A stretch of DNA of 64,000 nucleotides from HGM04593 sp045646845 (GCA_045646845.1 JAZRLO010000044.1:1-64000); one strand, 5' to 3'; numbered from the stretch's first letter, positions 52,760 through 62,156 are shown. Notes: a model not told the origin generated them from the sequence alone. Made by a program: numbers and translations.

Positions 52760-53632
52760 TTATTTCTCGTTATGGTAGTTTATAATAGCCTGTTTGCAGT
52801 TTTCCATTAGCCACTTCGGTGTGGATGTGGCTCCGCAGATGCCTATGGAGTTGACTCCTTCCGTCAACTTGAGGTCAATGTCTTCAGGTCCCTCAATCTG
52901 GTATGAATTAGGGTTCATCCTTTTGCATTCGTTGAAAAGAATCTTTCCGTTGGAACTCTTGCTGCCGCATACGAAGAAAATGAGCTCGTGTGATTCCGCG
53001 AACTCTCCTATCCCGTTCATTCTGTTCGCGACCTGTCCGCATACGGTGTTGAAGGATTCGCACTCCTTGCCGTCTGCAAGGCTCTCCTTTATGGCTCCGA
53101 CTATGCGCTTGTATCCTTCGAGCGATTTTGTGGTCTGTGAATAGATATATGTGTCCTTTTCCTTAGAAATGCGGTCGAGCTGGCTCGGGTCCTCGATGAC
53201 TATGGCTTCGCCGTGCGTCTGTCCTACGAGTCCAAGAACCTCGGCGTGTCCGGCCTGTCCGTGTATTATTATCTGACACTCCTTCTCTTTTGTGTCGAGC
53301 CATTTCTTCTTGATGCGCTGCTGCAGCTTGAGAACAACCGGGCATGTTGCGTCAATCAGCTCAAGGTTGTTCTTTTTTGCGGTGTCGTACGTTTCAGGCG
53401 GCTCGCCGTGCGCCCTGAGAAGAACCTTTGCGTTGTGCAGGTTCCTGAAAGTCTCGTGGTCAATGGTTACAAGACCGAGCTGCTTGAGTCTGTTGCACTC
53501 TATACTGTTGTGCACGATGTCGCCAAGGCAGTACAATGTACCGCCGTTCTGTAGCTCCTCTTCCGCCTTTTTTATGGCTGTCGTCACACCAAAACAGAAT
53601 CCGGAGTGTTCGTCTATTTCAATGTTCAGCAT
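52760..53632 (-). CDS. ispH: 4-hydroxy-3-methylbut-2-enyl diphosphate reductase
   Basis: A 290-residue IspH. It has the three iron-sulfur cysteines in SGFCFGV, IDATCPVV and FNTVCGQ, the substrate motif IVHNS, RAHGEPP, and the C-terminal CGATSTPKWL. It makes IPP and DMAPP at the end of the non-mevalonate isoprenoid pathway; the polyprenyl synthase at 56449 uses the product. It overlaps cmk by seven bases and is one base from pfkA, part of porQ-cmk-ispH-pfkA. Confidence 0.95.
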   Translation of the reverse strand: MLNIEIDEHSGFCFGVTTAIKKAEEELQNGGTLYCLGDIVHNSIECNRLKQLGLVTIDHETFRNLHNAKVLLRAHGEPPETYDTAKKNNLELIDATCPVVLKLQQRIKKKWLDTKEKECQIIIHGQAGHAEVLGLVGQTHGEAIVIEDPSQLDRISKEKDTYIYSQTTKSLEGYKRIVGAIKESLADGKECESFNTVCGQVANRMNGIGEFAESHELIFFVCGSKSSNGKILFNECKRMNPNSYQIEGPEDIDLKLTEGVNSIGICGATSTPKWLMENCKQAIINYHNEK

Positions 53633-54318
53633 TCCTGTATCTTTTTATTGAATTCATCTATAAGCCATTCCATCTGCTCTTCCCTTGTAAGGTTGCTGTT
53701 GTCGAGCAACATTGCGTCGTCGGCCTTCTTCAGTGGGCTGACTTCTCTGGTCTGGTCTATATGGTCGCGTTGCAGCACGTTTTCAAGAATTTCGTTGTAA
53801 TCGGCCTTGTCGCCGCGTGCTGTAAGCTCATCGTATCTTCTTTGTGCCCTCACCTCAGCCGATGCCGTGACGAATACCTTCAACTCCGCATCGGGGAATA
53901 CGGTAGTGCCTATGTCCCTTCCGTCCATGACAATACCTTTCTGCTTTCCCATTTCGCGCTGTTGTTCCACCATTTCGCTGCGTACGAAATCGAGAGCCGC
54001 CACCTGGCTGACGAAACGCGAGACTTCGAGCGAGCGTATTTCGTGCTCGACGTCAACTCCGTTGAGGTGCGTTATCGAGTTTTTGCTTTCCGGGTCTGCG
54101 GTAAAGGTTATGTGTATCTCTTTCATCTTTCCGCGCAAGGCCTCGCTGTCTATGGTACCGTCGGTTATGAGTCCGTTCTGCATGCAGTACAGAGCTACAG
54201 CACGGTACATCGCACCGCTGTCGAAATAGAGGTAGCCGATGTTGCGTGCAAGTGCTTTTGCCATTGTGCTCTTGCCGCACGATGAGAAACCGTCTATTGC
54301 TATCGTTATCTTTTTCAT
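53626..54318 (-). CDS. cmk: Cytidylate kinase
   Basis: A 230-residue P-loop kinase: IDGFSSCGKSTMAKALA, the base-binding YFDSGAMYRAVAL, MDGRDIGTTVFPDAELKVF, and the lid region VRAQRRYDEL. It converts CMP/dCMP to the diphosphates. The 3' end overlaps ispH by seven bases, and porQ lies 41 bases upstream. Confidence 0.95.
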   Translation of the reverse strand: MKKITIAIDGFSSCGKSTMAKALARNIGYLYFDSGAMYRAVALYCMQNGLITDGTIDSEALRGKMKEIHITFTADPESKNSITHLNGVDVEHEIRSLEVSRFVSQVAALDFVRSEMVEQQREMGKQKGIVMDGRDIGTTVFPDAELKVFVTASAEVRAQRRYDELTARGDKADYNEILENVLQRDHIDQTREVSPLKKADDAMLLDNSNLTREEQMEWLIDEFNKKIQEC

Positions 54319-54359
54319 GTCGTTTTTATATGTTTGTATATATGTGAATTCCGCGTTCT

Positions 54360-55337
54360 TTACAATGAGTATGAGAGGTTGAAAAGCAGCGAGGATGCCG
54401 AAACGTGAAGCCGGCTGTATGATGCGCTGAATTTTACCTTATTAATATGCAGGCCGGCTCCGGCTGTGATGCCCTCCCATTTGCTGCCGCCTGCCGACAG
54501 TTCTCTGCCCATCCTGTAGTTGTATCCCAGTGATGCGTAGAAGTTCTTTCCTATCAGTATGTCCGCTCCAAAAGTGATGTGCTTGAGAAGCATTTCTCCG
54601 AAATTGTCCCTGCTGCCGTCAGCATTGTAGAAATCATCCCGGCTCCATCTGTGAAGGTCGGTCAATGTCGCCGAAATTCTTATCGGCGCATGCGAGAGAC
54701 GTTTTGTGAATCCCAATTGTATGTCCATAGGCATGCTTTCGTGCTTCTCTTCATAAGCCATTACCTGTCCGCCGAGGTTCTTGAATGTGAGAGAGGCCGA
54801 AAAGTCTATTTCCGGGTCATAGTAGTTGATTCCAAGATCGACGCCTATTGCCAGCGCGTTCATGTCGGCATATTTCGAGTAGATGAATTTGCCCGACACA
54901 CCGCCGCTCCAGTGGTCGCTCAGAAGATAACTGTACATTACTGAGAATTCTATGTCCTTCGCGCTGAATGAACCTGTGTGTATGTTGTCCTCGGTGTATC
55001 CTTCAAAAGTCCCGTAGTCGGCATAACGTGCTGCGACAGCTCCGACAGACCTTTCGCCGAATACCTTGCTGAAGGCCGCCCCAGCAATCTTGCTGTCGCT
55101 CATGTATGTCATAAACGTAAGGTTTATGGTTTTGTCCGTGACATTCGTCAGCAGCGCCGGGTTGTGCATCGAGAGTGTTATGTCATCATCAATCACGGAG
55201 ATGTTGTTTCCGCCTAGTGCCGCGGCCCGTGAGGAGTATGGCAGTCTCAGGAATTTGAACGCGCTTTCACCCCCTTGCGAGTGGCAAAGAAGAGGAAAAA
55301 CCATAAAAATTAAAAAAATGGTATTTTTAAGTTTCAC
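54360..55337 (-). CDS. porQ: Type IX secretion system protein PorQ
   Basis: A 325-residue outer-membrane protein of the PorV/PorQ beta-barrel family. It has a signal peptide ending CHSQGG, the N-terminal SAFKFLRLPYSSRAAALGGN motif, a first strand segment with HNPALL, and alternating aromatic strands to a C-terminal NLSYSL. PorQ is part of the T9SS attachment complex with PorU, PorV and PorZ, which anchors cargo on the cell surface. The secreted protein at 29469 is a candidate cargo. First gene of porQ-cmk-ispH-pfkA. Confidence 0.88.
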   Translation of the reverse strand: MKLKNTIFLIFMVFPLLCHSQGGESAFKFLRLPYSSRAAALGGNNISVIDDDITLSMHNPALLTNVTDKTINLTFMTYMSDSKIAGAAFSKVFGERSVGAVAARYADYGTFEGYTEDNIHTGSFSAKDIEFSVMYSYLLSDHWSGGVSGKFIYSKYADMNALAIGVDLGINYYDPEIDFSASLTFKNLGGQVMAYEEKHESMPMDIQLGFTKRLSHAPIRISATLTDLHRWSRDDFYNADGSRDNFGEMLLKHITFGADILIGKNFYASLGYNYRMGRELSAGGSKWEGITAGAGLHINKVKFSASYSRLHVSASSLLFNLSYSL

Positions 55338-55602
55338 GTTCTTAATATTTTTTTTAGTTTTGCAAGCGGATACAGTCCATTGCTTTGCGAAGATACATAA
55401 TTTTTTCTTCTTTCAGTGTTATGGGAAGATAAAATGTGGCTCAAAAAGTTGGGGTCCCGTTATAAATAACGCGCGAAAGAGGTGCTTATGCACCGTTTAA
55501 TGAATAAAATATCGTTAAAATAAAAAAAAAGATACTTTTCATCGTGTGTGTTGAAAAATATTGTTTATTTTTGTCGATTAGAAAATAAATACATTTATAA
55601 TA
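55338..55602. other. Divergent promoter region between porQ and tonB
   Basis: No gene. The minus strand carries TATCTTCG (55388-55395) as a -7 box of porQ, and the plus strand carries TATTTTTG at 55566-55573 as a -7 box of tonB, 30 bases from its ATG. The middle of the region has A- and T-runs. Confidence 0.55.
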
Positions 55603-56349
55603 ATGAGTACGGAAAAGAATCAAAAGAACGCAGGCCTCGATCTGCTTGAAGTGAAGAAGAGCCCCAAGGTTGATTTGGAATCCCAAAGATCAGTTTGGGT
55701 TCTGATTGGTCTCGTAATCTCTCTCGCAGCTTTTTTTGCTTTCATTGAGTGGACCGCATTTGAGGATAAGGAAAAGCCTCTGGCGGTAAAAACAAAGAAG
55801 GACGTGGAGGAACCCATCATCATGATTGAGATTCCTGTAACATTGCCCGAGAAGAAGGTGGTTCCGCCCCCTCCCGAAGCAAAGGAGATTGTGGATATCA
55901 TTGAACTCGTTGACGAGAAGGATATGGAAGAGGTTGAGGAGAGTGAGCTCATCTCTACCGATGTGATGAGTGAATTTGCCGATTTTACCGAAACCGAGAC
56001 AATCGTTGTCGAGGAGGAGGTAGTCGAGGAACAGGTCTTCCAGGTAGTTGAGGAACAGCCCGAGTTTGTCGGCGGTATGGAAAAACTGATGGAGTATCTT
56101 CAGGACAATATCAACTATCCGCGTATTTCACAGGAGAACGGTTCACAGGGTAGGTCATTCATCCGCTTCGTGGTCAACTCCGACGGTTCTATCCAGGATG
56201 TTGAGGTCGTGAAGTCTTCAGGTGACATCTATCTTGACAAGGAGGCTGTACGTGTGGTAGAGGCCATGCCGAAGTGGAAGCCTGGACGTCAGTCAGGTAA
56301 GCCTGTTCGAGTTTACTTCACATTGCCGGTAAATTTCCGCTTGCAGTAA
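55603..56349 (+). CDS. TonB-family energy transducer
   Basis: A 248-residue protein. A basic N-terminal tail precedes one membrane helix (residues about 30-47, VWVLIGLVISLAAFFAFIEW), then a proline-rich periplasmic segment (VVPPPPEAKE) with a long acidic stretch (about 90-140), and the C-terminal TonB domain (about 150-248; NYPRISQENG, QDVEVVKSSG, MPKWKPGRQ). It transfers inner-membrane energy to TonB-dependent transporters such as SusC. Bacteroidota have several TonB proteins; whether this one serves the SusCD locus is not known. Own promoter and terminator. Confidence 0.9.
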   Translation: MSTEKNQKNAGLDLLEVKKSPKVDLESQRSVWVLIGLVISLAAFFAFIEWTAFEDKEKPLAVKTKKDVEEPIIMIEIPVTLPEKKVVPPPPEAKEIVDIIELVDEKDMEEVEESELISTDVMSEFADFTETETIVVEEEVVEEQVFQVVEEQPEFVGGMEKLMEYLQDNINYPRISQENGSQGRSFIRFVVNSDGSIQDVEVVKSSGDIYLDKEAVRVVEAMPKWKPGRQSGKPVRVYFTLPVNFRLQ

Positions 56350-56369
56350 TAAGAACATTATATATAATA

Positions 56370-56397
56370 AAGAGGCTGCTGAATGCAGCCTCTTTTT
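56370..56397 (+). terminator. Terminator of tonB
   Basis: AAGAGGCTGC (56370-56379) pairs with GCAGCCTCTT (56385-56394), followed by TTT. Confidence 0.88.
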
Positions 56398-56448
56398 CAT
56401 ATTTTTAGTTTAAAGATTCATTAATATTATAAGAAACCGTTTCTGAAT

Positions 56449-57423
56449 ATGTATAACTGGGAAGAATTAAGAGATGCTGTCAATGCGTTCATTGACAAGC
56501 TGCAGTTCGAAAGAGAACCTCGTGAATTGTATGCTCCGATACGCTATACGCTCGAGCAGAGCGGCAAGCGTGTGCGTCCAGTCCTGTTGCTCATGTCTTA
56601 TAACATGTACAAGGATGATGTAGAGCCGGCGCTTTATCCGGCTGTTGCTCTTGAGACATACCATAACTATACGTTGATACACGACGATGTCATGGACAGG
56701 GCACTCATCCGTCGTGGCAAACCTACGGTTTGTGCAAAGTGGGGCGACACGGCTGCAATCCTTTCGGGAGATACCATGCTTGTCCTTGCATACGAGTTCC
56801 TTTCCCACGTTCCGGCTGATAAACTCCCGGCACTTCTTTCACTCTTTACGGAGACGGCAAAGGAGATTGGAGACGGACAGCAGTATGACCTGGACTTCGA
56901 GAAACGGGACAATGTACGCGAAGAGGAGTATCTTGAAATGATACGTCTCAAGACATCCGTTCTGCTTGCCACATCAATGAAGATGGGAGGAATGCTCGCA
57001 GGTGCCTCTGCTGAGGACCTGGAACTTCTCTATGCCTACGGTGAGACTATGGGCCTTGCGTTCCAGCTGCAGGATGACCTGCTGGACGTGTATGCCGACC
57101 AGTCGCTTTTCGGTAAAAAGATAGGTGGCGACATCTGCTGTAACAAGAAGACATTCCTGCTCATAACAGCAATGAATATGGCATCGCCCGAGCTTCTTGC
57201 CGAGATGAAGGCATGGATGCAGAAGGAGGAGTTTGACGCAGAAGAGAAAATAGCATACTTTACCGATGTATTCAACAGGCTTGGCGTGAAGCAGGTGTGC
57301 GAGGCGCGTATTCAGGAGCTGTTTGAAAAATGCGATTCTTATATTGAGCGTATATCCGTACCTGCAGAGAAGAAACAGCTCCTTAAGAATTTTGCCGACT
57401 CGATACTGAACAGGAATCTGTAA
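56449..57423 (+). CDS. Polyprenyl (all-trans) diphosphate synthase
   Basis: A 324-residue isoprenyl chain-elongation enzyme. The first aspartate-rich motif is LIHDDVMDRA and the second is QLQDDLLDVY; GKRVRPVLLL binds IPP and KKTFLL follows the second motif. The product chain length (farnesyl, geranylgeranyl or longer) cannot be read with certainty by eye. It starts about 50 bases after the tonB terminator and is followed at 12 bases by an unknown gene, tatD and DAHP synthase, which form one run. Confidence 0.9.
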   Translation: MYNWEELRDAVNAFIDKLQFEREPRELYAPIRYTLEQSGKRVRPVLLLMSYNMYKDDVEPALYPAVALETYHNYTLIHDDVMDRALIRRGKPTVCAKWGDTAAILSGDTMLVLAYEFLSHVPADKLPALLSLFTETAKEIGDGQQYDLDFEKRDNVREEEYLEMIRLKTSVLLATSMKMGGMLAGASAEDLELLYAYGETMGLAFQLQDDLLDVYADQSLFGKKIGGDICCNKKTFLLITAMNMASPELLAEMKAWMQKEEFDAEEKIAYFTDVFNRLGVKQVCEARIQELFEKCDSYIERISVPAEKKQLLKNFADSILNRNL

Positions 57424-57435
57424 CAGCCGCAGAGT

Positions 57436-58155
57436 ATGCCGTATCGTAGATTGCCAAAGACGGATCAGGCACGTATCCGCGCATTGAAGGCTGCTGTCGA
57501 GAGCAGTGTTGACAATGGTGTCTATACCAATGTCCTGTCGCATAACACCTATCACCGTGCAAAAGATTTTCTCGAGAGGTTCTCCCGTGAAGTGGCAATA
57601 TACAAGCGGTGCGTTGCCGAACAGTCGTCGAAGCGTGGAAACGAGAGCTATGAGGCTGCATTGAAGAAGGCCCGTATGTATGTCTCGCACTTCATACAGG
57701 TGTTGAGCATGTCGATAATGAGAGGCGAGATAGCGCGTAGCAAACGCCCCTATTATGGCTTGCCCGAGGATGAGGATACCGTGCCCAACCTCTTTTCCGA
57801 ATCATCGGTGCTGGAGTGGGGCAGTAAAATCATGAAGGGTGAGCAACGCCGTCAAGGTGAAGGAGGTATCCCTGTATATAATCCGACCATGGGTCGTGTC
57901 TCGGTCGTCTTTGAGATTTTCAAAGAGATGTACGACAAGCAACAGATGCTGCAGCAACGTACCAATGATGCTCTCAGCAATATCTCTGACATGCGTTTCG
58001 AGGCGGATGAGATAATTTTCGAGGCCTGGAGCGAAATTGAGAAGGCTTTTGCCGGCTTTGAGGGCGAGGCACGTATAAAGAAATGCGCAAAGTACGGAGT
58101 CATATACTATTACCGTCGTGACAGGGCAAAAAAGAAAACCGTAGCAGATGATTGA
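57436..58155 (+). CDS. Conserved-looking unknown protein between ispA-like and tatD
   Basis: A 239-residue protein beginning MPYRRLPKTDQAR. It is helical and rich in basic residues, with YHRAKDFLERFSREVAIYKR, the YYGLPEDEDTVPNL segment, and a C-terminus that ends in a lysine-rich tail. No signal peptide, membrane helix or known catalytic motif was found. Its stop overlaps tatD by eight bases, so translation is likely coupled. I do not recognise the family; a nucleic-acid- or RNA-binding role is suggested only by its charge. Confidence 0.7.
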   Translation: MPYRRLPKTDQARIRALKAAVESSVDNGVYTNVLSHNTYHRAKDFLERFSREVAIYKRCVAEQSSKRGNESYEAALKKARMYVSHFIQVLSMSIMRGEIARSKRPYYGLPEDEDTVPNLFSESSVLEWGSKIMKGEQRRQGEGGIPVYNPTMGRVSVVFEIFKEMYDKQQMLQQRTNDALSNISDMRFEADEIIFEAWSEIEKAFAGFEGEARIKKCAKYGVIYYYRRDRAKKKTVADD

Positions 58156-58933
58156 ATTTGTAGATACGCATACCCATCTTTTTGAGCCTGAATTCCAAGA
58201 GGACAGGGAGGCTGTTGTACAGCGTGCAGTTTCCTCCGGGGTAAAGGGACTCTGTCTTCCCTGCATCAGGGAGGACTCAATAGATTCCATCGCGGATATG
58301 TGTGACAGCCATCCGGGTGTATGTTACGGTATGCTGGGACTGCACCCTACGGAACTTCCGCAAGACTATTCTGCCGCACTTGACAGAATGCATGCGAGGT
58401 TGCTTTCGGACAGCCGTTTCATTGCCATCGGTGAAGTGGGGCTTGATTTCTATTGGGATTCCTCGCGCAAGGCTGAACAGATTGATGCCTTCAGACGCCA
58501 GATAGAATGGTCCGTGGAGACGGGATTGCCGTTGGCCATACACTCCCGCAATGCGTTTGACGATTTGTATGCCATAATGGAGGCGTATCGTCCGAAGGGG
58601 TTGACCGGGGTTTTCCACTGCTTTTCGGGAAGTGAGGAGGAGGCGCGCAAGCTGCTCTCTTTCGACGGCTTCTATCTTGGGATAGGCGGTGTGGTCACGT
58701 ACAAGAAATCGTCGCTTCCCGAACTGCTACGCTCGGTACCGCTTGAACGGGTTGTCCTTGAAACCGATTCCCCTTATCTTGCTCCTGTGCCTTACAGGGG
58801 ACGCCGTAATGAAAGTTCGTATATTCCGTACATAGCGGAAAAACTCTCGGAAATATATGGCGTAAGTGTCGGTAAGGTAGCTGAGGTTACGACAGAAAAC
58901 GCATATTCTCTTTTTCCTAAAATCAGAAATTGA
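58148..58933 (+). CDS. TatD-family metal-dependent nuclease
   Basis: A 261-residue TIM-barrel hydrolase with the full TatD metal-ligand set: DTHTHLFEPE at the N-terminus, GEVGLDFYWD, IHSRNAFDD, GVFHCFSGS, and ETDSPYLAP. TatD proteins have 3'-5' exonuclease activity and may take part in DNA repair or oxidative-damage processing. It overlaps the previous gene by eight bases and the DAHP synthase gene by one base, TGATG. Confidence 0.92.
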   Translation: MIEFVDTHTHLFEPEFQEDREAVVQRAVSSGVKGLCLPCIREDSIDSIADMCDSHPGVCYGMLGLHPTELPQDYSAALDRMHARLLSDSRFIAIGEVGLDFYWDSSRKAEQIDAFRRQIEWSVETGLPLAIHSRNAFDDLYAIMEAYRPKGLTGVFHCFSGSEEEARKLLSFDGFYLGIGGVVTYKKSSLPELLRSVPLERVVLETDSPYLAPVPYRGRRNESSYIPYIAEKLSEIYGVSVGKVAEVTTENAYSLFPKIRN

Positions 58934-60018
58934 TGATATTCGACAATAAAGATATATTCGGCGGTTGCAAAGGCCCGGTGCTTGTGGCCGGTCCATGCAG
59001 TGCCGAGAACGAGGCACAGGTTCTGGAAATAGCATCTGCCTTGTCGGGTAGCGGTGTCTCTCTTTTCCGTGCAGGTATCTGGAAACCGCGTACCCGCCCC
59101 GGCTGTTTCGAGGGGGTGGGGAAAGAGGGTCTCCCGTGGTTACAGCGTGTGAAAAATGAATTCGGAATTCCTGTAGCTATAGAGGTTGCCACGGCGGAGC
59201 ATGTAAAGCTGGCTCTTGATGCCGGAATAGATGTACTGTGGGTGGGAGCACGTACTACTACCAATCCTTTTGCCGTTCAGGAAATTGCAGATGCTTTGCG
59301 CGGTGCCGATGTCCCGGTTCTCGTGAAGAACCCTGTAAATCCCGACCTGGAACTTTGGGTAGGTGCCTTAGAGCGTCTTGGCAATGCCGGTGTCACACGG
59401 CTGGGTGCGATACATCGCGGGTTTTCATCTTATGGAGAGAAGTGTTTCCGTAATGCCCCGCAGTGGCAGATACCTCTGGAATTGAGAAGACGTTTCCCTG
59501 AAATTCCGCTTCTGTGCGACCCCAGCCATATCGGCGGAAAACGGGAGCTTGTGATGACGCTTTCCCAGCAGGCTTTGGACCTCAATTTCGATGGTCTCAT
59601 GATAGAGACGCACAGCAATCCCCAATGTGCCTTGAGCGATTCGCGTCAACAGGTGACTCCTGACGAGCTTATGATGATTGCCGGAAGGCTCGTGCTGCGT
59701 TCGGCCGAGAGTCCGGGTGAAGAGTTCCTGCCTTATCGCAGACAGATAGATGCCATAGACCTCAAACTTGTCGAACTTTTGGAGAAACGTATGGAGTTGT
59801 CGCGTGAAATAGGTCTGCTTAAACGCGACAAGGGACTTACTGTCTATCGTCCGACGCGCTACAACGAGGTGCTTGAACACTGTGCTGCTTGCTGTGACGG
59901 AAGGGGCTTGGATGCCGATGCCGTGAAAGGTATTTTTGAAATGATACATTCAGAGAGCATCCGGCAGCAGTTGGATATAATAAATGAGGGTACCGACAAT
60001 GGCACGGCGCTTCTTTGA
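58933..60018 (+). CDS. Bifunctional DAHP synthase / chorismate mutase (type II)
   Basis: A 361-residue fusion. The N-terminal 260 residues are a type-I-beta 3-deoxy-7-phosphoheptulonate synthase (VAGPCSAEN, RAGIWKPRTRPG, LCDPSHIGGKRE, ETHSNPQCALSD). The C-terminal about 90 residues (YRRQIDAIDLKLVELLEKRMELSREIG) are a chorismate mutase of AroQ type. This order, synthase before mutase, is typical of Bacteroidota. It starts aromatic amino-acid synthesis and channels it toward phenylalanine and tyrosine. The ATG at 58933 overlaps the tatD stop. Confidence 0.93.
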   Translation: MIFDNKDIFGGCKGPVLVAGPCSAENEAQVLEIASALSGSGVSLFRAGIWKPRTRPGCFEGVGKEGLPWLQRVKNEFGIPVAIEVATAEHVKLALDAGIDVLWVGARTTTNPFAVQEIADALRGADVPVLVKNPVNPDLELWVGALERLGNAGVTRLGAIHRGFSSYGEKCFRNAPQWQIPLELRRRFPEIPLLCDPSHIGGKRELVMTLSQQALDLNFDGLMIETHSNPQCALSDSRQQVTPDELMMIAGRLVLRSAESPGEEFLPYRRQIDAIDLKLVELLEKRMELSREIGLLKRDKGLTVYRPTRYNEVLEHCAACCDGRGLDADAVKGIFEMIHSESIRQQLDIINEGTDNGTALL

Positions 60019-61147
60019 AAGGTTTCTTATGTGCATGGCAGCAACCATGCTGTTGCTTTCTGGCTCTATTCCTGCATCATGCGTGGGAAGTCACGACAAA
60101 GTCGCGGTAGCGGGCGACACTATTCCCATGCGGCATTCATCGCTGTTGACAATGGTCGAGTGTGACGGTTATACGGTGGTGGATGTGAAAAATCCATGGA
60201 AGGCTTCGATGAAGCAACGCTATATTCTTGTGCCGAAAGATTCGGTTCCCTCTTCGGAACTTCCCGAAGGTGTGGTGATACATACTCCGATAGAGTCGGC
60301 AATCGTCTTCTCTGGTGTGCATGCCGGGCTCCTTGAGGAACTGGGTTCTGCCGGGTGCATCAAAGGTGTGTGCGATGCACGTTATGTCTATTCCGAAACG
60401 GTCAAGCACGGGCTTGCCGACGGCACTGTCGCCGATTGCGGAAGTTCCTTGGATGTTGACCTGGAGCGTGTTTTCGGTGTGAATGCCGAGGCGGTATTTG
60501 TACTTCCGTATGAGAACGGCGGTTATGGCAAATTGGACCGTGTAAAGATTCCCCTTGTCGAATGTGCCGACTATATGGAAAATTCCGCGTTGGGGTGTGC
60601 GGAGTGGGTACGCTTCTATGCCCGTCTTGTAGGCAAGGGGGATGTCGGTGACTCCATTTTCGATTCTGTATGCAATGAGTATGTTTCATTGAGGTCACTG
60701 GCGTCATCTGCCGGGAAACGCCCCAAACTGATGTGCGAACTCAAAAGCGGTTCAGCCTGGTATGTTCCGGGCGGAGGCAGTACTATGGGGATTCTCTATG
60801 CCGATGCCGGTGCAGATTATATATTCGCATCCAACAACACGGGCGGTTCCATACCTCTCTCTTATGAGGTGATGCTTGACAAGGCGTCCGATGCCGACGT
60901 GTGGCTTGTGAAATATAATTCGCCGTCGGATATGACACGCGCCTCGCTTGTCGCTGATTTCAAAGGGTATTCATATTTCAAACCATTCACGGAGGGCAAT
61001 ATATATGCATGCAATACGGCAAGGAAGAGGGTGTTCGAAGAGACGGCCTTCCATCCCGAAAGGCTGTTGCGTGAACTGCTCTTCATTTTCCATCCCGGGT
61101 TGCTGCCTGGATATGAACTTGTGTATTATGAAAAGATGCCTGAGTAA
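59999..61147 (+). CDS. Substrate-binding protein of a BtuFC/FecCD-type importer
   Basis: A 382-residue protein read from ATG 59999, which has AGGG ten bases upstream; ATG 59984 is the alternative and overlaps the previous gene by 35 bases. A signal peptide ends with a weak lipobox (PASC near residue 27). The mature part has the two-lobed class III binding-protein pattern: VIHTPIESAIVFSG, then GCIKGVCDARY, EAVFVLPYEN, and the C-terminal FHPERLLREL. Such proteins carry cobalamin, haem or iron-siderophores to a FecCD/BtuC permease, encoded by the next gene with a 20-base overlap. Substrate unknown. Confidence 0.85.
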   Translation: MARRFFERFLMCMAATMLLLSGSIPASCVGSHDKVAVAGDTIPMRHSSLLTMVECDGYTVVDVKNPWKASMKQRYILVPKDSVPSSELPEGVVIHTPIESAIVFSGVHAGLLEELGSAGCIKGVCDARYVYSETVKHGLADGTVADCGSSLDVDLERVFGVNAEAVFVLPYENGGYGKLDRVKIPLVECADYMENSALGCAEWVRFYARLVGKGDVGDSIFDSVCNEYVSLRSLASSAGKRPKLMCELKSGSAWYVPGGGSTMGILYADAGADYIFASNNTGGSIPLSYEVMLDKASDADVWLVKYNSPSDMTRASLVADFKGYSYFKPFTEGNIYACNTARKRVFEETAFHPERLLRELLFIFHPGLLPGYELVYYEKMPE

Positions 61148-62156
61148 ATTGAGTGTGGCTGTGTTTGCCGTGTTGCTGTTGCTTTTCCTCTTCGCGGCAA
61201 ATTTGTTCTGGGGTAGTGTGGATATTCCTGCAAGCAGTGTTTTGTCTGCAATGTCGGGCTGCGGCTCGGGTTATGAACCATGGGACCTTATAATACTTGA
61301 AAGCCGTCTTCCCCAGGCATTGACAGCTCTGCTGGCTGGTGCGTCAATCTCTGTCGCAGGACTTCTGCTGCAGACGCTTTTCCGTAATCCTCTTGCCGGT
61401 CCCGAGGTGTTGGGTGTCAATGGCGGTGCAGGTTTGGGCGTGGCGGTAGTGATGCTTCTTTTTCAGGGCGCCTTCCTGGTCGATGGCATAAATTTCGGAG
61501 GGCACGTGGCTGTGTTGGCCGGAGCATTCATCGGCGCATCCATGATAATGGCTGTCATACTGTTCTTCTCGATGTTGCTGCGCAACAACATCTTCCTGCT
61601 GATTGCCGGTGTCGCTGTCAGCTACATTGTCTCATCAGCCGTCTCTTTGCTGAACTATTCGGCAACATCTGAAGGAGTACACTCTTTCATGGTGTGGGGT
61701 ATGGGCAGTTTCGGTGCTGTGACTATGGAGCAGATGTCTCTTTTTGCACCATTGCTTCTTTTTCTGCTTTGCTGTTCCCTGTTGCTCACGAAGAAACTCG
61801 ATGCCATGCTGTTGGGTGACATGTATGCGCGTAATCTCGGTATAAACGTAGAGTCTGTACGTCTCTCAGCCCTTGCCGTAACAGGTATGCTGACGGCTGT
61901 GGTGACGGCATATTGCGGCCCGGTCTCATTCTTGGGCCTTGCAGTCCCTCATATAGCTCGTCTCTCTTTTGGCAGCAACAGTCATAAATGGCTCCTGCCT
62001 GCGGTGATTCTTCTTGGCGGTGCGGTGGCACTTCTGTGCAACCTTATATGTCAGTTGCCTGGGGAAAGCGGTGTCTTGCCGTTGGGGGCTGTCACGCCTC
62101 TGATCGGTGCGCCTGTAATAATATACGTGGTGTTGCGTAACCGCAATGCCGGCTGA
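61128..62156 (+). CDS. FecCD/BtuC-type permease
   Basis: A 342-residue permease read from MKRCLSKLSVA at 61128, overlapping the binding-protein gene by 20 bases; the frame is open 180 bases further back but those residues are shadow of the upstream gene. About ten membrane helices carry the family signatures RLPQALTALLAGASISVAG, NPLAGPEVLGVNGGA, and GPVSFLGLAVPHIARL (the site contacting the ATPase). The ATP-binding subunit is not in the next position: the gene is followed by a convergent small gene. Confidence 0.9.
   Translation: MKRCLSKLSVAVFAVLLLLFLFAANLFWGSVDIPASSVLSAMSGCGSGYEPWDLIILESRLPQALTALLAGASISVAGLLLQTLFRNPLAGPEVLGVNGGAGLGVAVVMLLFQGAFLVDGINFGGHVAVLAGAFIGASMIMAVILFFSMLLRNNIFLLIAGVAVSYIVSSAVSLLNYSATSEGVHSFMVWGMGSFGAVTMEQMSLFAPLLLFLLCCSLLLTKKLDAMLLGDMYARNLGINVESVRLSALAVTGMLTAVVTAYCGPVSFLGLAVPHIARLSFGSNSHKWLLPAVILLGGAVALLCNLICQLPGESGVLPLGAVTPLIGAPVIIYVVLRNRNAG

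Noticed and set aside
60948..61127. Upstream extension of the permease gene (60 extra residues)
   Set aside because: Those bases code for the C-terminus of the binding protein in another frame; the FecCD N-terminus begins at 61128.
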